From Sandaracinomonas limnophila (GTDB taxonomy: Bacteria > Bacteroidota > Bacteroidia > Cytophagales > Spirosomataceae), in contig NZ_SACY01000002.1 in NCBI RefSeq assembly GCF_004005965.1, positions 1-64,000 on the forward strand: a stretch of DNA of 64,000 nt, written 5' to 3'. The position numbers were made by a program, and so were the translations under genes. The notes beneath the pieces are model-generated. The model was not told where the DNA came from. It searched no databases and was given only the letters and a program-made list of their open reading frames with translations. Positions 28,490 to 36,960 of this stretch are shown here, in pieces. Numbering within the stretch: position 1 is the stretch's first letter; every line of letters begins with the position of its first letter.

Positions 28490-29206
28490 ATGACTCGATT
28501 AAGCGTAAACATCAATAAAATAGCAACCCTTCGTAATTCTAGAGGTGGAAATAATCCAGATTTAATCCAAGTTGCTTTAGACTGCGAAAGATTTGGGGCA
28601 GAGGGTATCACTGTTCATCCAAGACCAGACGAGCGACATATCCGTTACCAAGATGTTTATGATTTAAAAAAAGTAATCGCAACTGAATTTAACATTGAAG
28701 GGAATCCTTTGGAGGATAAATTTTGTGAATTAGTCTTGGCAGTTAAACCTGCCCAGGTTACCTTAGTGCCTGATGCATTAGGACAAATAACCTCCAATCA
28801 TGGTTGGGACACCATCATAAACAAAGATTTACTAATTAAATTAATCGACCAATTTAAGTCTGCCGGAATTAGAACATCTATTTTTGTTGACCCTGTTTTA
28901 GAAATGATAGAAGCCGCAGCTGAAACAGGTACTGATCGTATCGAATTATACACAGAACCCTTTGCAACAGAATTTCCAACGAATCCAACGACTGCCGTTG
29001 CCCCTTACAGAAAGGCAGCCTTCAGAGCAAACCAATTGGGCTTAGAAGTAAATGCCGGCCACGATTTAAGCCTAGAAAACCTAGCATTTTTCAAAGCCAA
29101 TGTAAATCCTCTACATGAAGTTTCTATTGGTCACGCACTCATTTGCGATGCCTTGTATTATGGATTAGAGAATACGATTCAGTTGTATAAAAGGCAGCTT
29201 AGTTAG
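28490..29206 (+). CDS. pdxJ: Pyridoxine 5'-phosphate synthase
   Basis: Condenses 3-amino-2-oxopropyl phosphate with deoxyxylulose 5-phosphate to make pyridoxine phosphate in the DXP-dependent vitamin B6 pathway. The 238-residue TIM barrel opens [20 protein letters not shown]; the catalytic site motifs [14 protein letters not shown] and [11 protein letters not shown] are intact, and [14 protein letters not shown] and [14 protein letters not shown] complete the phosphate site. The start codon is 3 bp after the asd terminator T-tract. Confidence 0.97.
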   Translation: MTRLSVNINKIATLRNSRGGNNPDLIQVALDCERFGAEGITVHPRPDERHIRYQDVYDLKKVIATEFNIEGNPLEDKFCELVLAVKPAQVTLVPDALGQITSNHGWDTIINKDLLIKLIDQFKSAGIRTSIFVDPVLEMIEAAAETGTDRIELYTEPFATEFPTNPTTAVAPYRKAAFRANQLGLEVNAGHDLSLENLAFFKANVNPLHEVSIGHALICDALYYGLENTIQLYKRQLS

Positions 29207-29240
29207 GGATTAGGTATAAGGGATAAGGTGTAAGGTTTAA

Positions 29241-29540
29241 TTAGATTTTAATTGTATCTATTTCCATAAAATCCTCTACAAGTGGAATCCAATATGTTTG
29301 GACAAATTCATTGTGTAGAGAATGATTAGAATAAGCATCATAAATTTCTTGTGTATCAAAAATCATTGAGAAAAAATATTCAAAGTGATTTTTAGTGCTA
29401 ATTTGTTTAGAAATTTCCAATTTTTGTACACCTGAAATTGATTCCAAATTCTTCAAAGCTTTGAAAAATTCCAGTTTTTCTTGTTCAGAAACTGCCGGTT
29501 TGAATTTTAAAACTGCAGTGTGACTAATAGGAGATAACAT
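29241..29540 (-). CDS. Dabb-domain (stress-responsive alpha/beta barrel) protein
   Basis: A 99-residue single-domain protein of the dimeric alpha-beta barrel (Dabb) family: HTAVLKFKPAVSEQEKLEF opens the ferredoxin-like fold, and FEYFFSMIFDTQEIYDAYSNH and HNEFVQTYWIPLVEDFM are the usual second half. The fold occurs in small stress-induced proteins and some cyclases; no catalytic role can be assigned. It is 1 bp after the ThuA-domain gene, so the two are co-transcribed. Confidence 0.85.
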   Translation of the reverse strand: MLSPISHTAVLKFKPAVSEQEKLEFFKALKNLESISGVQKLEISKQISTKNHFEYFFSMIFDTQEIYDAYSNHSLHNEFVQTYWIPLVEDFMEIDTIKI

Positions 29541-29541
29541 A

Positions 29542-30396
29542 TTATTTTTTTATTGTCCAATTAATGGAATTTTCAATCATTTTTAAATAATCTGGATTAG
29601 TCCAAACATCTTTAGAGTGTCCCATAGAGGTATAAAATGCCTTTCCTTTTCCCATTTGACGATACCATGCCACGGGGTGATATTTACCCATTCCAAAGTT
29701 TTTATCCTTTATCCAAAGCATGTTTCCGTTTGGAATAATTTTATCTCCATCGATATAATACAATACTTTTGCACCTTTGGGCTGACTCAAAAACACGTAC
29801 CATTCATCCGTATTATTCCACGATTTAGCTAAATTCTTTCCAAGTAAGGTATCAATATCTGTTTCTAATTTCACCTCAGTTTTTTGTAAATGTGGATTGA
29901 TGGAATGGTGAGAAAATACAGCCCCTAAAAATTCATTGGTATACCAATCCCAAGCATGATGCGAATTATCTCCTGCCCCATGAATTCCAAGCAAGCTACC
30001 ACCATTTTCTACATATTCCTGTAAGGCCTTTTGCTGCTCATCACTAAGAACTCGACCAGTAGAATTATTAAACACAACCACCTTGAATTGTTTCAATTGC
30101 TCCGCATTGAATACTCCACCCTGCTCCGTTGCATAAACATACCAATTATTTTTTTCCTCCATTTTCTTAATGGCGGGAATAGATGCATCGATCGATTCGG
30201 CATGTCGAAATCCTGTAGTTTTAGAAAAGACCAAAATGGCAGATTTGTTTGCAGGAATAGACAAAACGGGCTTTTCTGTTTCATAAGATACTGGAAAGCC
30301 ATTTTTTACTTTATAGAAAAACATAGCACCAACACCTACCAACAATACGATCAAAACTAAAATTGTCCCAAAAAATATTTTTAAAAACTTTTTCAT
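29542..30396 (-). CDS. ThuA-domain protein, membrane-anchored
   Basis: A 284-residue protein with an N-terminal membrane helix (about 6-28) and a ThuA-like class-I glutamine-amidotransferase fold: AILVFSKTTGFRHAESID near residue 55, VVFNNSTGRVLSDEQQKALQ, GGSLLGIHGAGDNSHHAWDW near residue 135, and YHPVAWYRQMGKGKAFYTSMGH. The family is linked to sugar metabolism (trehalose utilisation) and often occurs in Bacteroidota secreted enzymes of unknown substrate. Confidence 0.9.
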   Translation of the reverse strand: MKKFLKIFFGTILVLIVLLVGVGAMFFYKVKNGFPVSYETEKPVLSIPANKSAILVFSKTTGFRHAESIDASIPAIKKMEEKNNWYVYATEQGGVFNAEQLKQFKVVVFNNSTGRVLSDEQQKALQEYVENGGSLLGIHGAGDNSHHAWDWYTNEFLGAVFSHHSINPHLQKTEVKLETDIDTLLGKNLAKSWNNTDEWYVFLSQPKGAKVLYYIDGDKIIPNGNMLWIKDKNFGMGKYHPVAWYRQMGKGKAFYTSMGHSKDVWTNPDYLKMIENSINWTIKK

Positions 30397-30408
30397 AGAT
30401 ATATTTTT

Positions 30409-30448
30409 TACCTCATACCTTATCCCTCATACCTTATCCCTTATCCCT
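30409..30448. repeat. cataccttatccct array
   Basis: Imperfect units of accttatccct-type sequence fill the gap between the ThuA gene and the gene upstream of it. The complementary motif (ggataaggtgtaagg) occurs at 29213-29236 on the other side of the Dabb-ThuA pair, so the two arrays flank that pair as inverted repeats. Confidence 0.75.
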
Positions 30449-30449
30449 C

Positions 30450-31052
30450 CTAAATCCTCTCCCCAGTCAACACCACAGCCCCTCCAGCAACTGAAAGTTT
30501 GATCGACTTTACCGCATCATTTGCTTTCGTAAAGGTCACTTCGGCATCATATCCTCGTACATTCGTAGTAAATGATCCAACATCTTTAGTTGAGGAAAGC
30601 AATGATTTTTGTCCATCATTTGCATCGGAAGTTAAATACAATTGTCCTTCTGCATAACTGATAACTAAATTCTTTACATATTCATTTTCAATCATTTTAA
30701 AAGTACCTGCAAAAGAACTTAAGCCATTTTCTATGGCTAAAACTCCTTTTATTTCTTGTCCGGAACCCATAATTTTACAGCCCACTACCTTACCATTTGC
30801 TCGAGAAAATTCAATGGACAAATCTCCTGATCCAATTGCAAATTGATCGACAGCCTTCCCTGCAGTTAATTCTGAATCTGGAAAACCCTCGGCAATCACC
30901 ATTAATTTGGCATCACGTAGTTCAACTTTCACTTTTTTTACATAAGGATTATCCTCTAAATTAAAGGTTCCAGGATAATCAGAAAGATTTTGAGCAGAAA
31001 GACCAAAGGCTGCAAATAAGATAAAAGCAATTGAAAGAAGGGAATGTTTCAT
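30450..31052 (-). CDS. Exported protein with two tandem beta-type repeats
   Basis: The 200-residue product has a signal peptide (LLSIAFILFAAFGLSAQ) and two copies of an approximately 80-residue unit: YPGTFNLEDNPYVKKVKVEL... and FAGTFKMIENEYVKNLVISY..., each followed by a short stretch rich in beta strands. The unit recalls the DUF3471-type beta-sheet domain, but this is a resemblance by eye only. I assign no function. Divergent from the sigma factor gene. Confidence 0.7.
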   Translation of the reverse strand: MKHSLLSIAFILFAAFGLSAQNLSDYPGTFNLEDNPYVKKVKVELRDAKLMVIAEGFPDSELTAGKAVDQFAIGSGDLSIEFSRANGKVVGCKIMGSGQEIKGVLAIENGLSSFAGTFKMIENEYVKNLVISYAEGQLYLTSDANDGQKSLLSSTKDVGSFTTNVRGYDAEVTFTKANDAVKSIKLSVAGGAVVLTGERI

Positions 31053-31056
31053 TTTG

Positions 31057-31122
31057 AGTTATAAGTTATGGGTTATGGGTTATGGGTTATGGGTTATGGG
31101 TTATGGGTTATGAATTATGAAT
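31057..31122. repeat. gttatgg array, 7-bp units
   Basis: Seven or eight units of gttatgg lie between the start of the exported-repeat gene (ends 31052 on the minus strand) and the sigma factor region. The unit is related to cataacc and cataact arrays at 8.9 and 43.3 kb. Confidence 0.9.
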
Positions 31123-31182
31123 AATCGAAGGATAAATATAACAATTTTTAACTTTTAACTCTCAACTTTCAACTTTTTTGTT

Positions 31183-31211
31183 TTGTTTTTAAAAAGTTTT
31201 ACCTACATTTG
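31183..31211 (+). promoter_or_regulatory. Promoter of the sigma factor gene
   Basis: TTG (31183-31185) and TACATTTG (31204-31211) are separated by 18 bp and match the Bacteroidota -33/-7 pattern exactly at both sites. The leader is about 75 nt. Confidence 0.65.
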
Positions 31212-31240
31212 AGACAGATTATTCATACACCAAAAACCTA

Positions 31241-31261
31241 GGAAGGAGAAATTACATGTAA
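31241..31261 (+). promoter_or_regulatory. Leader mini-ORF (start-stop) with a Shine-Dalgarno-like sequence
   Basis: ggaaggag is followed after 7 bp by atg taa, that is, a start codon directly followed by a stop, in the leader of the sigma factor gene. A strong SD is unusual in Bacteroidota. A regulatory role is inferred. Confidence 0.35.
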
Positions 31262-31292
31262 AAACCTCTACGTTAACCAATTTTTAATTTTT

Positions 31293-31895
31293 ATGTTTAT
31301 TAAGAATCAAGTTAGCGATGCAGCGTTAATCTCCGCCTATCTTCAAGGGAATGATAAAGCCTTTGAAACTCTTGTAAAAAAATCTAAATCTAAAGTTTAC
31401 ACTACTATTTATTTAATTGTAAAAGACCGTTACATTGCCGAAGATCTTTTGCAGGAAACCTATATAAAGGCCATTGATGTAATGAAGTCGGGCCGATACA
31501 ACGAGGAAGGAAAATTTATGCCCTGGATTGTTCGAATTGCCCATAATTTAGCCATTGATTATTTCCGAAAAGATAGAAGATATCCAACAATTATTTTAGA
31601 AGATGGTTCAATGGTTTTCAATAGTTTTGAATTTTCAGAAGATTCTTTCGAGGATATACAATTAAAACAAGATCAGATCGTTAATATACGAGAGTTAGTA
31701 AAAAGGCTACCAGATGAGCAACGTGAGGTCCTTGTTTTGAGACATTATGAGGAATTAAGTTTTCAAGAAATAGCCGATTTAACCCAAGTGAGCATAAATA
31801 CAGCTTTAGGTAGAATGCGATATGCATTAATTAACCTAAGAAAAATGTTAAACCAACAAGAACTTGCCTATGACGCAAAACTTTACCCCAAATGA
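31293..31895 (+). CDS. ECF-type RNA polymerase sigma factor
   Basis: Alternative sigma factor of the sigma-70 ECF type (200 residues). Region 2 includes VKDRYIAEDLLQETYIKAID near residues 48-67 and MPWIVRIAHNLAIDYFRKDRR, and region 4 includes LPDEQREVLVLRHYEELSFQ and IADLTQVSINTALGRMRYAL, the helix-turn-helix that reads the -35 region. No transmembrane anti-sigma factor gene lies nearby. A tiny gene (31870) overlaps its 3' end. Transcription likely begins near 31218 from a good TTG/TAnnTTTG promoter. Confidence 0.93.
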   Translation: MFIKNQVSDAALISAYLQGNDKAFETLVKKSKSKVYTTIYLIVKDRYIAEDLLQETYIKAIDVMKSGRYNEEGKFMPWIVRIAHNLAIDYFRKDRRYPTIILEDGSMVFNSFEFSEDSFEDIQLKQDQIVNIRELVKRLPDEQREVLVLRHYEELSFQEIADLTQVSINTALGRMRYALINLRKMLNQQELAYDAKLYPK

Positions 31896-32058
31896 AAAAA
31901 CCACCAGTAAATCAAACAATTCAGAAATTTTACAAATGAATATTTCCTCTTTAGAAGATGAACTATTTGCTAATGAAATTTTTAAAAAATTAGATGATGA
32001 GCTATTGGAGCCTTCCGAATCTATAATTAGCAAGATTATAGCGTATTCAAAAAGGTAA
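31870..32058 (+). CDS. Small acidic protein overlapping the sigma factor gene
   Basis: The 62-residue product (start MTQNFTPNEK, ATG 31870) overlaps the sigma factor stop by 26 bp in another frame, so the genes are translationally coupled. The protein is rich in acidic residues: LEDELFANEIFKKLDDELLEP, predicted largely helical, with the end SIISKIIAYSKR. No family is recognised. Small acidic partners can bind sigma factors or RNA polymerase, but that is inference. The TTG six bases earlier is less likely as start. Confidence 0.6.
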   Translation: MTQNFTPNEKTTSKSNNSEILQMNISSLEDELFANEIFKKLDDELLEPSESIISKIIAYSKR

Positions 32059-32060
32059 AA

Positions 32061-32092
32061 AAAAGATGTTGTGGTTCTCACAACATCTTTTT
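32061..32092. terminator. Bidirectional intrinsic terminator
   Basis: aaaagatgttgtg-gttct-cacaacatctttt is a 13-bp perfect stem with A and T runs at its ends, suited to stop the sigma-factor operon on the plus strand and the purA operon on the minus strand. The minus-strand stop codon lies in the stem. Confidence 0.88.
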
Positions 32093-32662
32093 CAAATTAT
32101 TCCAAAATTGGATTTTAAGCTGTTTATCCGAATCTGTTAAACTATTTAATGTTTTTGGAAAATAGTAGAAAAATCTATTTGCCTTTTCAATGGGCTCAGG
32201 TTTAAGTTTCAAGAATTCAAAAGCGTGACCTAAAAATACCATTTTTGATGAAGTAGATTTTTTAACAAAATCTCTCATTTGTTCTATACTCCAACCCTCA
32301 GCTGGTTGAAATGTAAATTTTTCTTCAGGGAAACTAAATGGTGCAGAAGTAAAAATTGCTAGTACACTTTTTCTGTCCGCCTCTTCACCTATTATTAACC
32401 ATTCGGTTTTGATGCCGATGGTTTCACCATCGGTTACTTGAATTTCAAGTACTTCGGACTTGTTAGAAGATTCGTTTTCATTTTTTCCGGTAGTTTCACT
32501 GCCGGTTACTTGAATTTCAAGTCCTTCGGACTTGTCCTCTACGCGCTCACTCTGCTCACTCTGCTCACTCTGCTCACTCTGCTCACTCTGCTCACTCTGC
32601 TCACTTGAAATCCTATAGATCTCATCAAACTGATACAGCGCTTGCAGATCAACCTTCTCCAT
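32078..32662 (-). CDS. Protein of unknown function with repeat-derived insertion
   Basis: The 194-residue product begins EKVDLQALYQFDEIYRIS and ends in a domain that I do not recognise (WLIIGEEADRKSVLAIF, then SFPEEKFTFQPAEGWSIEQM, VFLGHAFEFLKLKPEPI). Between them lies a low-complexity part: seven SEQ triplets from a 9-bp gctcactct array, then two copies of a REP-like unit that translate as KSEGLEIQVTGSETTG and KSEVLEIQVTDGETIG. Both repeats stay in frame. The original N-terminal and C-terminal parts may form one small domain with a tolerated loop. It is 1 bp after purA. Confidence 0.8.
   Translation of the reverse strand: MEKVDLQALYQFDEIYRISSEQSEQSEQSEQSEQSEQSERVEDKSEGLEIQVTGSETTGKNENESSNKSEVLEIQVTDGETIGIKTEWLIIGEEADRKSVLAIFTSAPFSFPEEKFTFQPAEGWSIEQMRDFVKKSTSSKMVFLGHAFEFLKLKPEPIEKANRFFYYFPKTLNSLTDSDKQLKIQFWNNLKKML
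32411..32535. repeat. Two REP-like composite units inside a coding sequence
   Basis: Copy A (32411-32463) and copy B (32485-32535) share the stretch ggttacttgaatttcaagt and ttcggacttgt. Each begins with a stem-loop: ccgatgg-tttca-ccatcgg in A and ccggtag-tttca-ctgccgg in B, so the stems differ in sequence yet both stay paired. Confidence 0.85.
32545..32607. repeat. 9-bp tandem array inside a coding sequence
   Basis: Seven 9-bp units of gctcactct lie inside the unknown gene and are read as SEQ repeats on the minus strand. The unit is close to the intergenic arrays at 6.6 and 17.8 kb, but its length is a multiple of three. Confidence 0.95.
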
Positions 32663-32663
32663 T

Positions 32664-33944
32664 TTAAGCTAACTTTCCTCTCAAGACACAAGCCTCACGG
32701 TCTGGTCCTGTAGAAATAAAATTGATTGGTAAATTCAAATGTTTCTCTAAAAATGCAATATAAGTAGCTAATTCAGCTGGTAATTCTTCAAACTTACGCA
32801 TACCTTCCAAGGAACAATTCCATCCTTTTAAGGTTTCATAAATTGGAGTCACCTTCACATCACATATATCATAAGGAATTTGATCAGTTACCGAACCATC
32901 GGGCATTTTGTAACCCACACAAACATTAATTTCCTCAAAAATATTCAATACGTCAACTTTCATCATGATTAATTGAGTTACTCCATTAATCATCATTGCA
33001 TATTTTAATGCCGGCAAATCAATCCAACCACATCGACGAGGGCGACCAGTTGTTGAACCAAATTCTCTACCCTCCTGACGCATTCTCTCCCCTACCTCAT
33101 CTTCCAATTCTGTTGGGAATGGGCCAGAACCTACGCGAGTTGCATAAGCCTTGAAAATTCCATAAACCTCCCCAATATTCTTTGGAGCAACTCCTAAACC
33201 AGTACAAGCACCAGCTGTAACTGTATTAGAGGATGTAACAAATGGATAAGAACCAAAATCAACATCCAACAATGAACCTTGTGCACCTTCAGCTAAAATG
33301 GTTTTACCTGCTGTAAGGGCTTTGTTGATAGAATATTCAGAATCTACCAAAGCAAATTCTTTCATAAAATCTACAGCCTCAAAAAATTCTTTTTCAGCAG
33401 CTGCTAAATCATATTCAAATTGGTAAACATCTAAAATTGCTTTATGACGTTCTACCAAAGCATTGTATTTTTTTGAAAAATCAGCCGAAACCATATCGCC
33501 CACACGTAATCCCTGGCGAGAAATTTTGTCCGTATAAGTTGGACCAATTCCTTTCAAGGTACTTCCAATTTTCGCATCTCCTTTTGCTTTTTCGTAGCAA
33601 GCATCCAACAACCGATGCGTCGGGAGAATGATTGATGCCTTTTTAGACACCTCTAAGTTTTTTCTTAAATCTAAATTAAATTTGGCAAGGCCTTCTATTT
33701 CCTTTTTGAAAATAATCGGATCTAAAACAACTCCATTTCCTATGATGTTTTGTACCTCTTGACGGAAAATCCCTGACGGAATTTGGTGTAAAACATGCTT
33801 AAATCCGTCAAATTCTAAGGTATGTCCTGCGTTTGGACCACCTTGAAAACGTGCTACAACCTGATAACGTGGGGCCAATACGTCAACAATTTTTCCTTTC
33901 CCCTCATCTCCCCATTGCAAACCTAATAATACATCAACTGCCAT
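32664..33944 (-). CDS. purA: Adenylosuccinate synthetase
   Basis: Makes adenylosuccinate from IMP and aspartate with GTP on the way to AMP. The 426-residue product begins DVLLGLQWGDEGKGKIVDVL, the GTP/P-loop-like motif, followed by GGPNAGHTLEFDG (active-site His), GIGPTYTDKISRQGLRVGD, and TSSNTVTAGACTGLG. Complete and of normal length. It lies 2 bp after the fur-like gene in a minus-strand operon. Confidence 0.97.
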   Translation of the reverse strand: MAVDVLLGLQWGDEGKGKIVDVLAPRYQVVARFQGGPNAGHTLEFDGFKHVLHQIPSGIFRQEVQNIIGNGVVLDPIIFKKEIEGLAKFNLDLRKNLEVSKKASIILPTHRLLDACYEKAKGDAKIGSTLKGIGPTYTDKISRQGLRVGDMVSADFSKKYNALVERHKAILDVYQFEYDLAAAEKEFFEAVDFMKEFALVDSEYSINKALTAGKTILAEGAQGSLLDVDFGSYPFVTSSNTVTAGACTGLGVAPKNIGEVYGIFKAYATRVGSGPFPTELEDEVGERMRQEGREFGSTTGRPRRCGWIDLPALKYAMMINGVTQLIMMKVDVLNIFEEINVCVGYKMPDGSVTDQIPYDICDVKVTPIYETLKGWNCSLEGMRKFEELPAELATYIAFLEKHLNLPINFISTGPDREACVLRGKLA

Positions 33945-33946
33945 AA

Positions 33947-34432
33947 TTAATCTTGATTTCTTGCCTGATACTGCGCCTTAAACTCGCAATTTTTTCGGGT
34001 ACAGGAACCGTAAAATATTAATGAATGGTGCATGACATTAAACTGTAACATGTCACCTACTAAACTCTGAATTGTTTGAACGCGAGGATCACAAAATTCT
34101 GTTACTTTGTGACAATCGGTACAAATTAAATGGTCGTGCTGTTTTCGACCGAAGGACTTTTCAAATTGTGCTTGATTTCTCCCAAACTGATGCTTAGCTA
34201 CCAAATCACATTCTACCAACACATCCAAGGTATTATAAACGGTAGCACGAGAAACCTGATATTTCTTATTTTTCATGGAAATATAGAGCTCCTCCACATC
34301 AAAATGATCGTCTCTCAAATAGATTTCCTCCAAGATGGCAAAGCGCTCAGGCGTCTTTCGCAAACCTTTGTTTTCCAAATAGGCAGTGAAAATTTTCTTG
34401 ACCGAATCTAACTTATCTTGTTCCTGAGACAT
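33947..34432 (-). CDS. fur: Fur-family metal-dependent transcriptional repressor
   Basis: A 161-residue ferric-uptake-regulator family protein. The N-terminal winged helix contains [15 protein letters not shown] and [19 protein letters not shown]; the dimerisation domain has the [17 protein letters not shown] motif near residue 95, with the first zinc CxxC pair, and the second pair comes at CTRKNCEF. All expected metal sites are present. Fur, Zur and PerR cannot be told apart with certainty by eye; Fur is most common in this setting. Confidence 0.9.
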   Translation of the reverse strand: MSQEQDKLDSVKKIFTAYLENKGLRKTPERFAILEEIYLRDDHFDVEELYISMKNKKYQVSRATVYNTLDVLVECDLVAKHQFGRNQAQFEKSFGRKQHDHLICTDCHKVTEFCDPRVQTIQSLVGDMLQFNVMHHSLIFYGSCTRKNCEFKAQYQARNQD

Positions 34433-34477
34433 CTACTATAAAAATCACGTAAAATAAGGCAAATTTTCTGTAAAAAA

Positions 34478-36730
34478 CTAAAAATTCTCCCTCGAAACCT
34501 CAATTACTCCAGGCACGTTTTCCAACTCATGCACCAGCTCATCTAGGTGCTGAGTATCCTGTATCATAAGTGATATTTTTCCTTCAAATAATCCTTCATT
34601 TACACCAATCGTAAGTCCAGTAATATTTACTTTCAATTCTGATGAAATCAATTTGGTCACATCATTGATTAATCCCACTCGGTCGATTCCTCTAATGATT
34701 AAATCAACCACAAAAGACATCTTAATTTGACTCGTCCATTGGGCTTTGATTACGCGATCACCATGTCTAGAAAGCAGCTCTGTTGCATTAGGGCAGGCAT
34801 TTCTGTGAATTTTAATCCCTTCATTGATTGTCACAAAACCAAACACTTCATCACCTGAAATTGGGTTACAACATTTGGCTAAGGTGTAATCCACCTTGTC
34901 CATATCCTCGCCAATCAAGAGTGTATCTGATTCCTTCCGACCTTCTTCAATGCGCTGCATTTCTTTTTTAAAGGTCTTGGTATCCACAATTGGAGCCTTG
35001 ATAGCCTTTTCTGCCTGTTTCCTTTCCTGCAATTCACGGGCAGATTTCCAATGTTTTAATTGGTCAATTGACAAATAACCTTTACCAAATCTGTAAAACA
35101 AATCATTGGCATCTTTTGCATTAAAATAAGCACGCAATTGATTGGTGATTTCTAAGGTCAAAGCTGAAAATTGAAAATGCTTCAGTCGTGCTTCAATCAT
35201 ATCTCGACCTTGAACGACATAAACCTTATTTTCCTCCTTGATAAATTCTTTTATCCTCGATTTAGCTTTTGTGGTTGTAACAATTCTCAACCAATCTTCC
35301 GAAGGTTTTTGTTTAGAAGAAGTTAAAATTTCAATCTGATCCCCATTGGCTAATTTGTGCGATAAGGGCACCAATTTGCCCCCCACCTTAGCACCAATAC
35401 ACTTCGCACCTACTTCAGTGTGAATATCAAAAGCAAAATCTAAAGCGGTTGATCCCGCCTGCAAAACTACTAATTTACCTTTGGGTGTAAACACAAAAAT
35501 CTCCTCATGATACAGTGAATTTTTGATATCATCTACCAATTCAACAGCAGATTGTCCCCGGTCATTCGATTCCAATGCCTCACGAACTTGACTTAACCAA
35601 GACTCAAAGGCCTGGGAAGTTCTGGTATCTGTTCCCTTGTATTTAAAATGAGCCGCAACACCTTTCTCTGCAATTTCATCCATTCTCTTGGAACGAATTT
35701 GAACCTCCACCCAGCGACCTTCCTTGTCATTTCCAAATGGCAAACTCATCACAGTGGTGTGAAGGGACTCATATCCATTTGATTTTGGAGTAGAAACCCA
35801 ATCTTTTAATCGACTTGGATTGGGACGATAGTGATCGGTCACAACTGAATAAACCTCCCAACAATCTGCTTTTTCCCTATCCAAAGGCACATCCAATACA
35901 ATTCGAACGGCAAATAAATCGTAGATTTTCTCAAACGGTGTATTGCTTTTTTTTATTTTATTGTAAATTGAATAAATTGATTTTGGACGACCTTTAATCG
36001 TGTAATTCAGATTCTTTTCATCCAATGATTTTTTTATTGGACGAATGAAATGATCCACAAAATTTTCTCGGCTTCGCTTATTTTCGGTTAATTTATTCGC
36101 AATTTCCTTGTATGCTTCAGGCTCAGTATATTTCAAACCTAAATCCTCTAACTCGGTCTTTATCGCATTTAAACCCAAACGGTGAGCCAATGGTGCATAC
36201 AGATAGATGGTTTCGGAGGCAATTTTCATTTGCTTTTCCTTAGCCATACTCGTAAGAGTGCGCATATTATGTAATCGGTCTGCACACTTAATTAAGATTA
36301 CCCGAATATCATCTGAAAGTGTCAATAACATCTTTCGGAAATTCTCTGCTTGTTGGGAAGTACCGTATTCAAATGTGCCAGCAATCTTAGTAAGACCATC
36401 TATGATGGAAGCAATTTTGGGATTAAATTGCTTTTCAATGTCTTGAAGCGTCACATTGGTATCCTCTACTACATCATGCAATAAAGCTGAAATGATAGAA
36501 GTTGTACCTAAACCAATTTCTTCCACACAAATTTGAGCAACTGCCAATGGATGGTAAATATAAGGTTCACCAGATTTCCTACGCATGTCTTTATGCGCCT
36601 CCATCGACATCAAAAAGGCTTTTTTAATTTGCTTGGCATCGTCATCTTTCAAAAACGGCTTTGCTGTTCGTAATAATTTACGATACCTTTTTAAAATCTC
36701 TTCACGTTCTTTTTCTGGTGATTTTTGCAT
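34478..36730 (-). CDS. Bifunctional (p)ppGpp synthetase/hydrolase, Rel/SpoT
   Basis: Makes and breaks (p)ppGpp in the stringent response. The 750-residue protein has the HD hydrolase domain (YHPLAVAQICVEEIGLG, then ALLHDVVEDTNVTL near residue 83, and IKCADRLHNMRTL), the synthetase domain (GRPKSIYSIYNKIKKSN near residue 243), a TGS domain near 400-460 (IFVFTPKGKLVVLQAGSTAL), a zinc-finger/helical region (CCNPISGDEVFGFVT), and a C-terminal ACT domain. Both active sites look intact. It heads an operon with fur and purA; its leader is preceded by REP-type repeats. Confidence 0.95.
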   Translation of the reverse strand: MQKSPEKEREEILKRYRKLLRTAKPFLKDDDAKQIKKAFLMSMEAHKDMRRKSGEPYIYHPLAVAQICVEEIGLGTTSIISALLHDVVEDTNVTLQDIEKQFNPKIASIIDGLTKIAGTFEYGTSQQAENFRKMLLTLSDDIRVILIKCADRLHNMRTLTSMAKEKQMKIASETIYLYAPLAHRLGLNAIKTELEDLGLKYTEPEAYKEIANKLTENKRSRENFVDHFIRPIKKSLDEKNLNYTIKGRPKSIYSIYNKIKKSNTPFEKIYDLFAVRIVLDVPLDREKADCWEVYSVVTDHYRPNPSRLKDWVSTPKSNGYESLHTTVMSLPFGNDKEGRWVEVQIRSKRMDEIAEKGVAAHFKYKGTDTRTSQAFESWLSQVREALESNDRGQSAVELVDDIKNSLYHEEIFVFTPKGKLVVLQAGSTALDFAFDIHTEVGAKCIGAKVGGKLVPLSHKLANGDQIEILTSSKQKPSEDWLRIVTTTKAKSRIKEFIKEENKVYVVQGRDMIEARLKHFQFSALTLEITNQLRAYFNAKDANDLFYRFGKGYLSIDQLKHWKSARELQERKQAEKAIKAPIVDTKTFKKEMQRIEEGRKESDTLLIGEDMDKVDYTLAKCCNPISGDEVFGFVTINEGIKIHRNACPNATELLSRHGDRVIKAQWTSQIKMSFVVDLIIRGIDRVGLINDVTKLISSELKVNITGLTIGVNEGLFEGKISLMIQDTQHLDELVHELENVPGVIEVSRENF

Positions 36731-36737
36731 GGTTTGT

Positions 36738-36960
36738 CCTGGGGTTTCACCACAGGTTATTTAAAATTGAACCCCTGCGGGGTTCGTTGTAATTGCTCAT
36801 TATATCCCGGAGCTTCGCACCGGGCTATTTAAAATTGAACCCCTGCGGGGTTCGTTGTAATTGCGCATTATATCCCGGAGCTTCGCACCGGGCTATTTAA
36901 AATTGAATCCCTGCAGGGTTCGTTGTAATTGCTCATTATATCCCGGAGCTTCGCACCGGG
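36738..36960. repeat. Triple 68-bp tandem REP-like unit
   Basis: Three 68-bp units run from 36757 to 36960. Each carries gaacccctgcggggttc (stem 1), gtaattgctcattatat, and cccggagcttcgcaccggg (stem 2). The third copy has gaatccctgcagggttc, so both arms changed together. A partial fourth element, cctggggtttcaccacagg, precedes them at 36738-36756. Confidence 0.95.
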
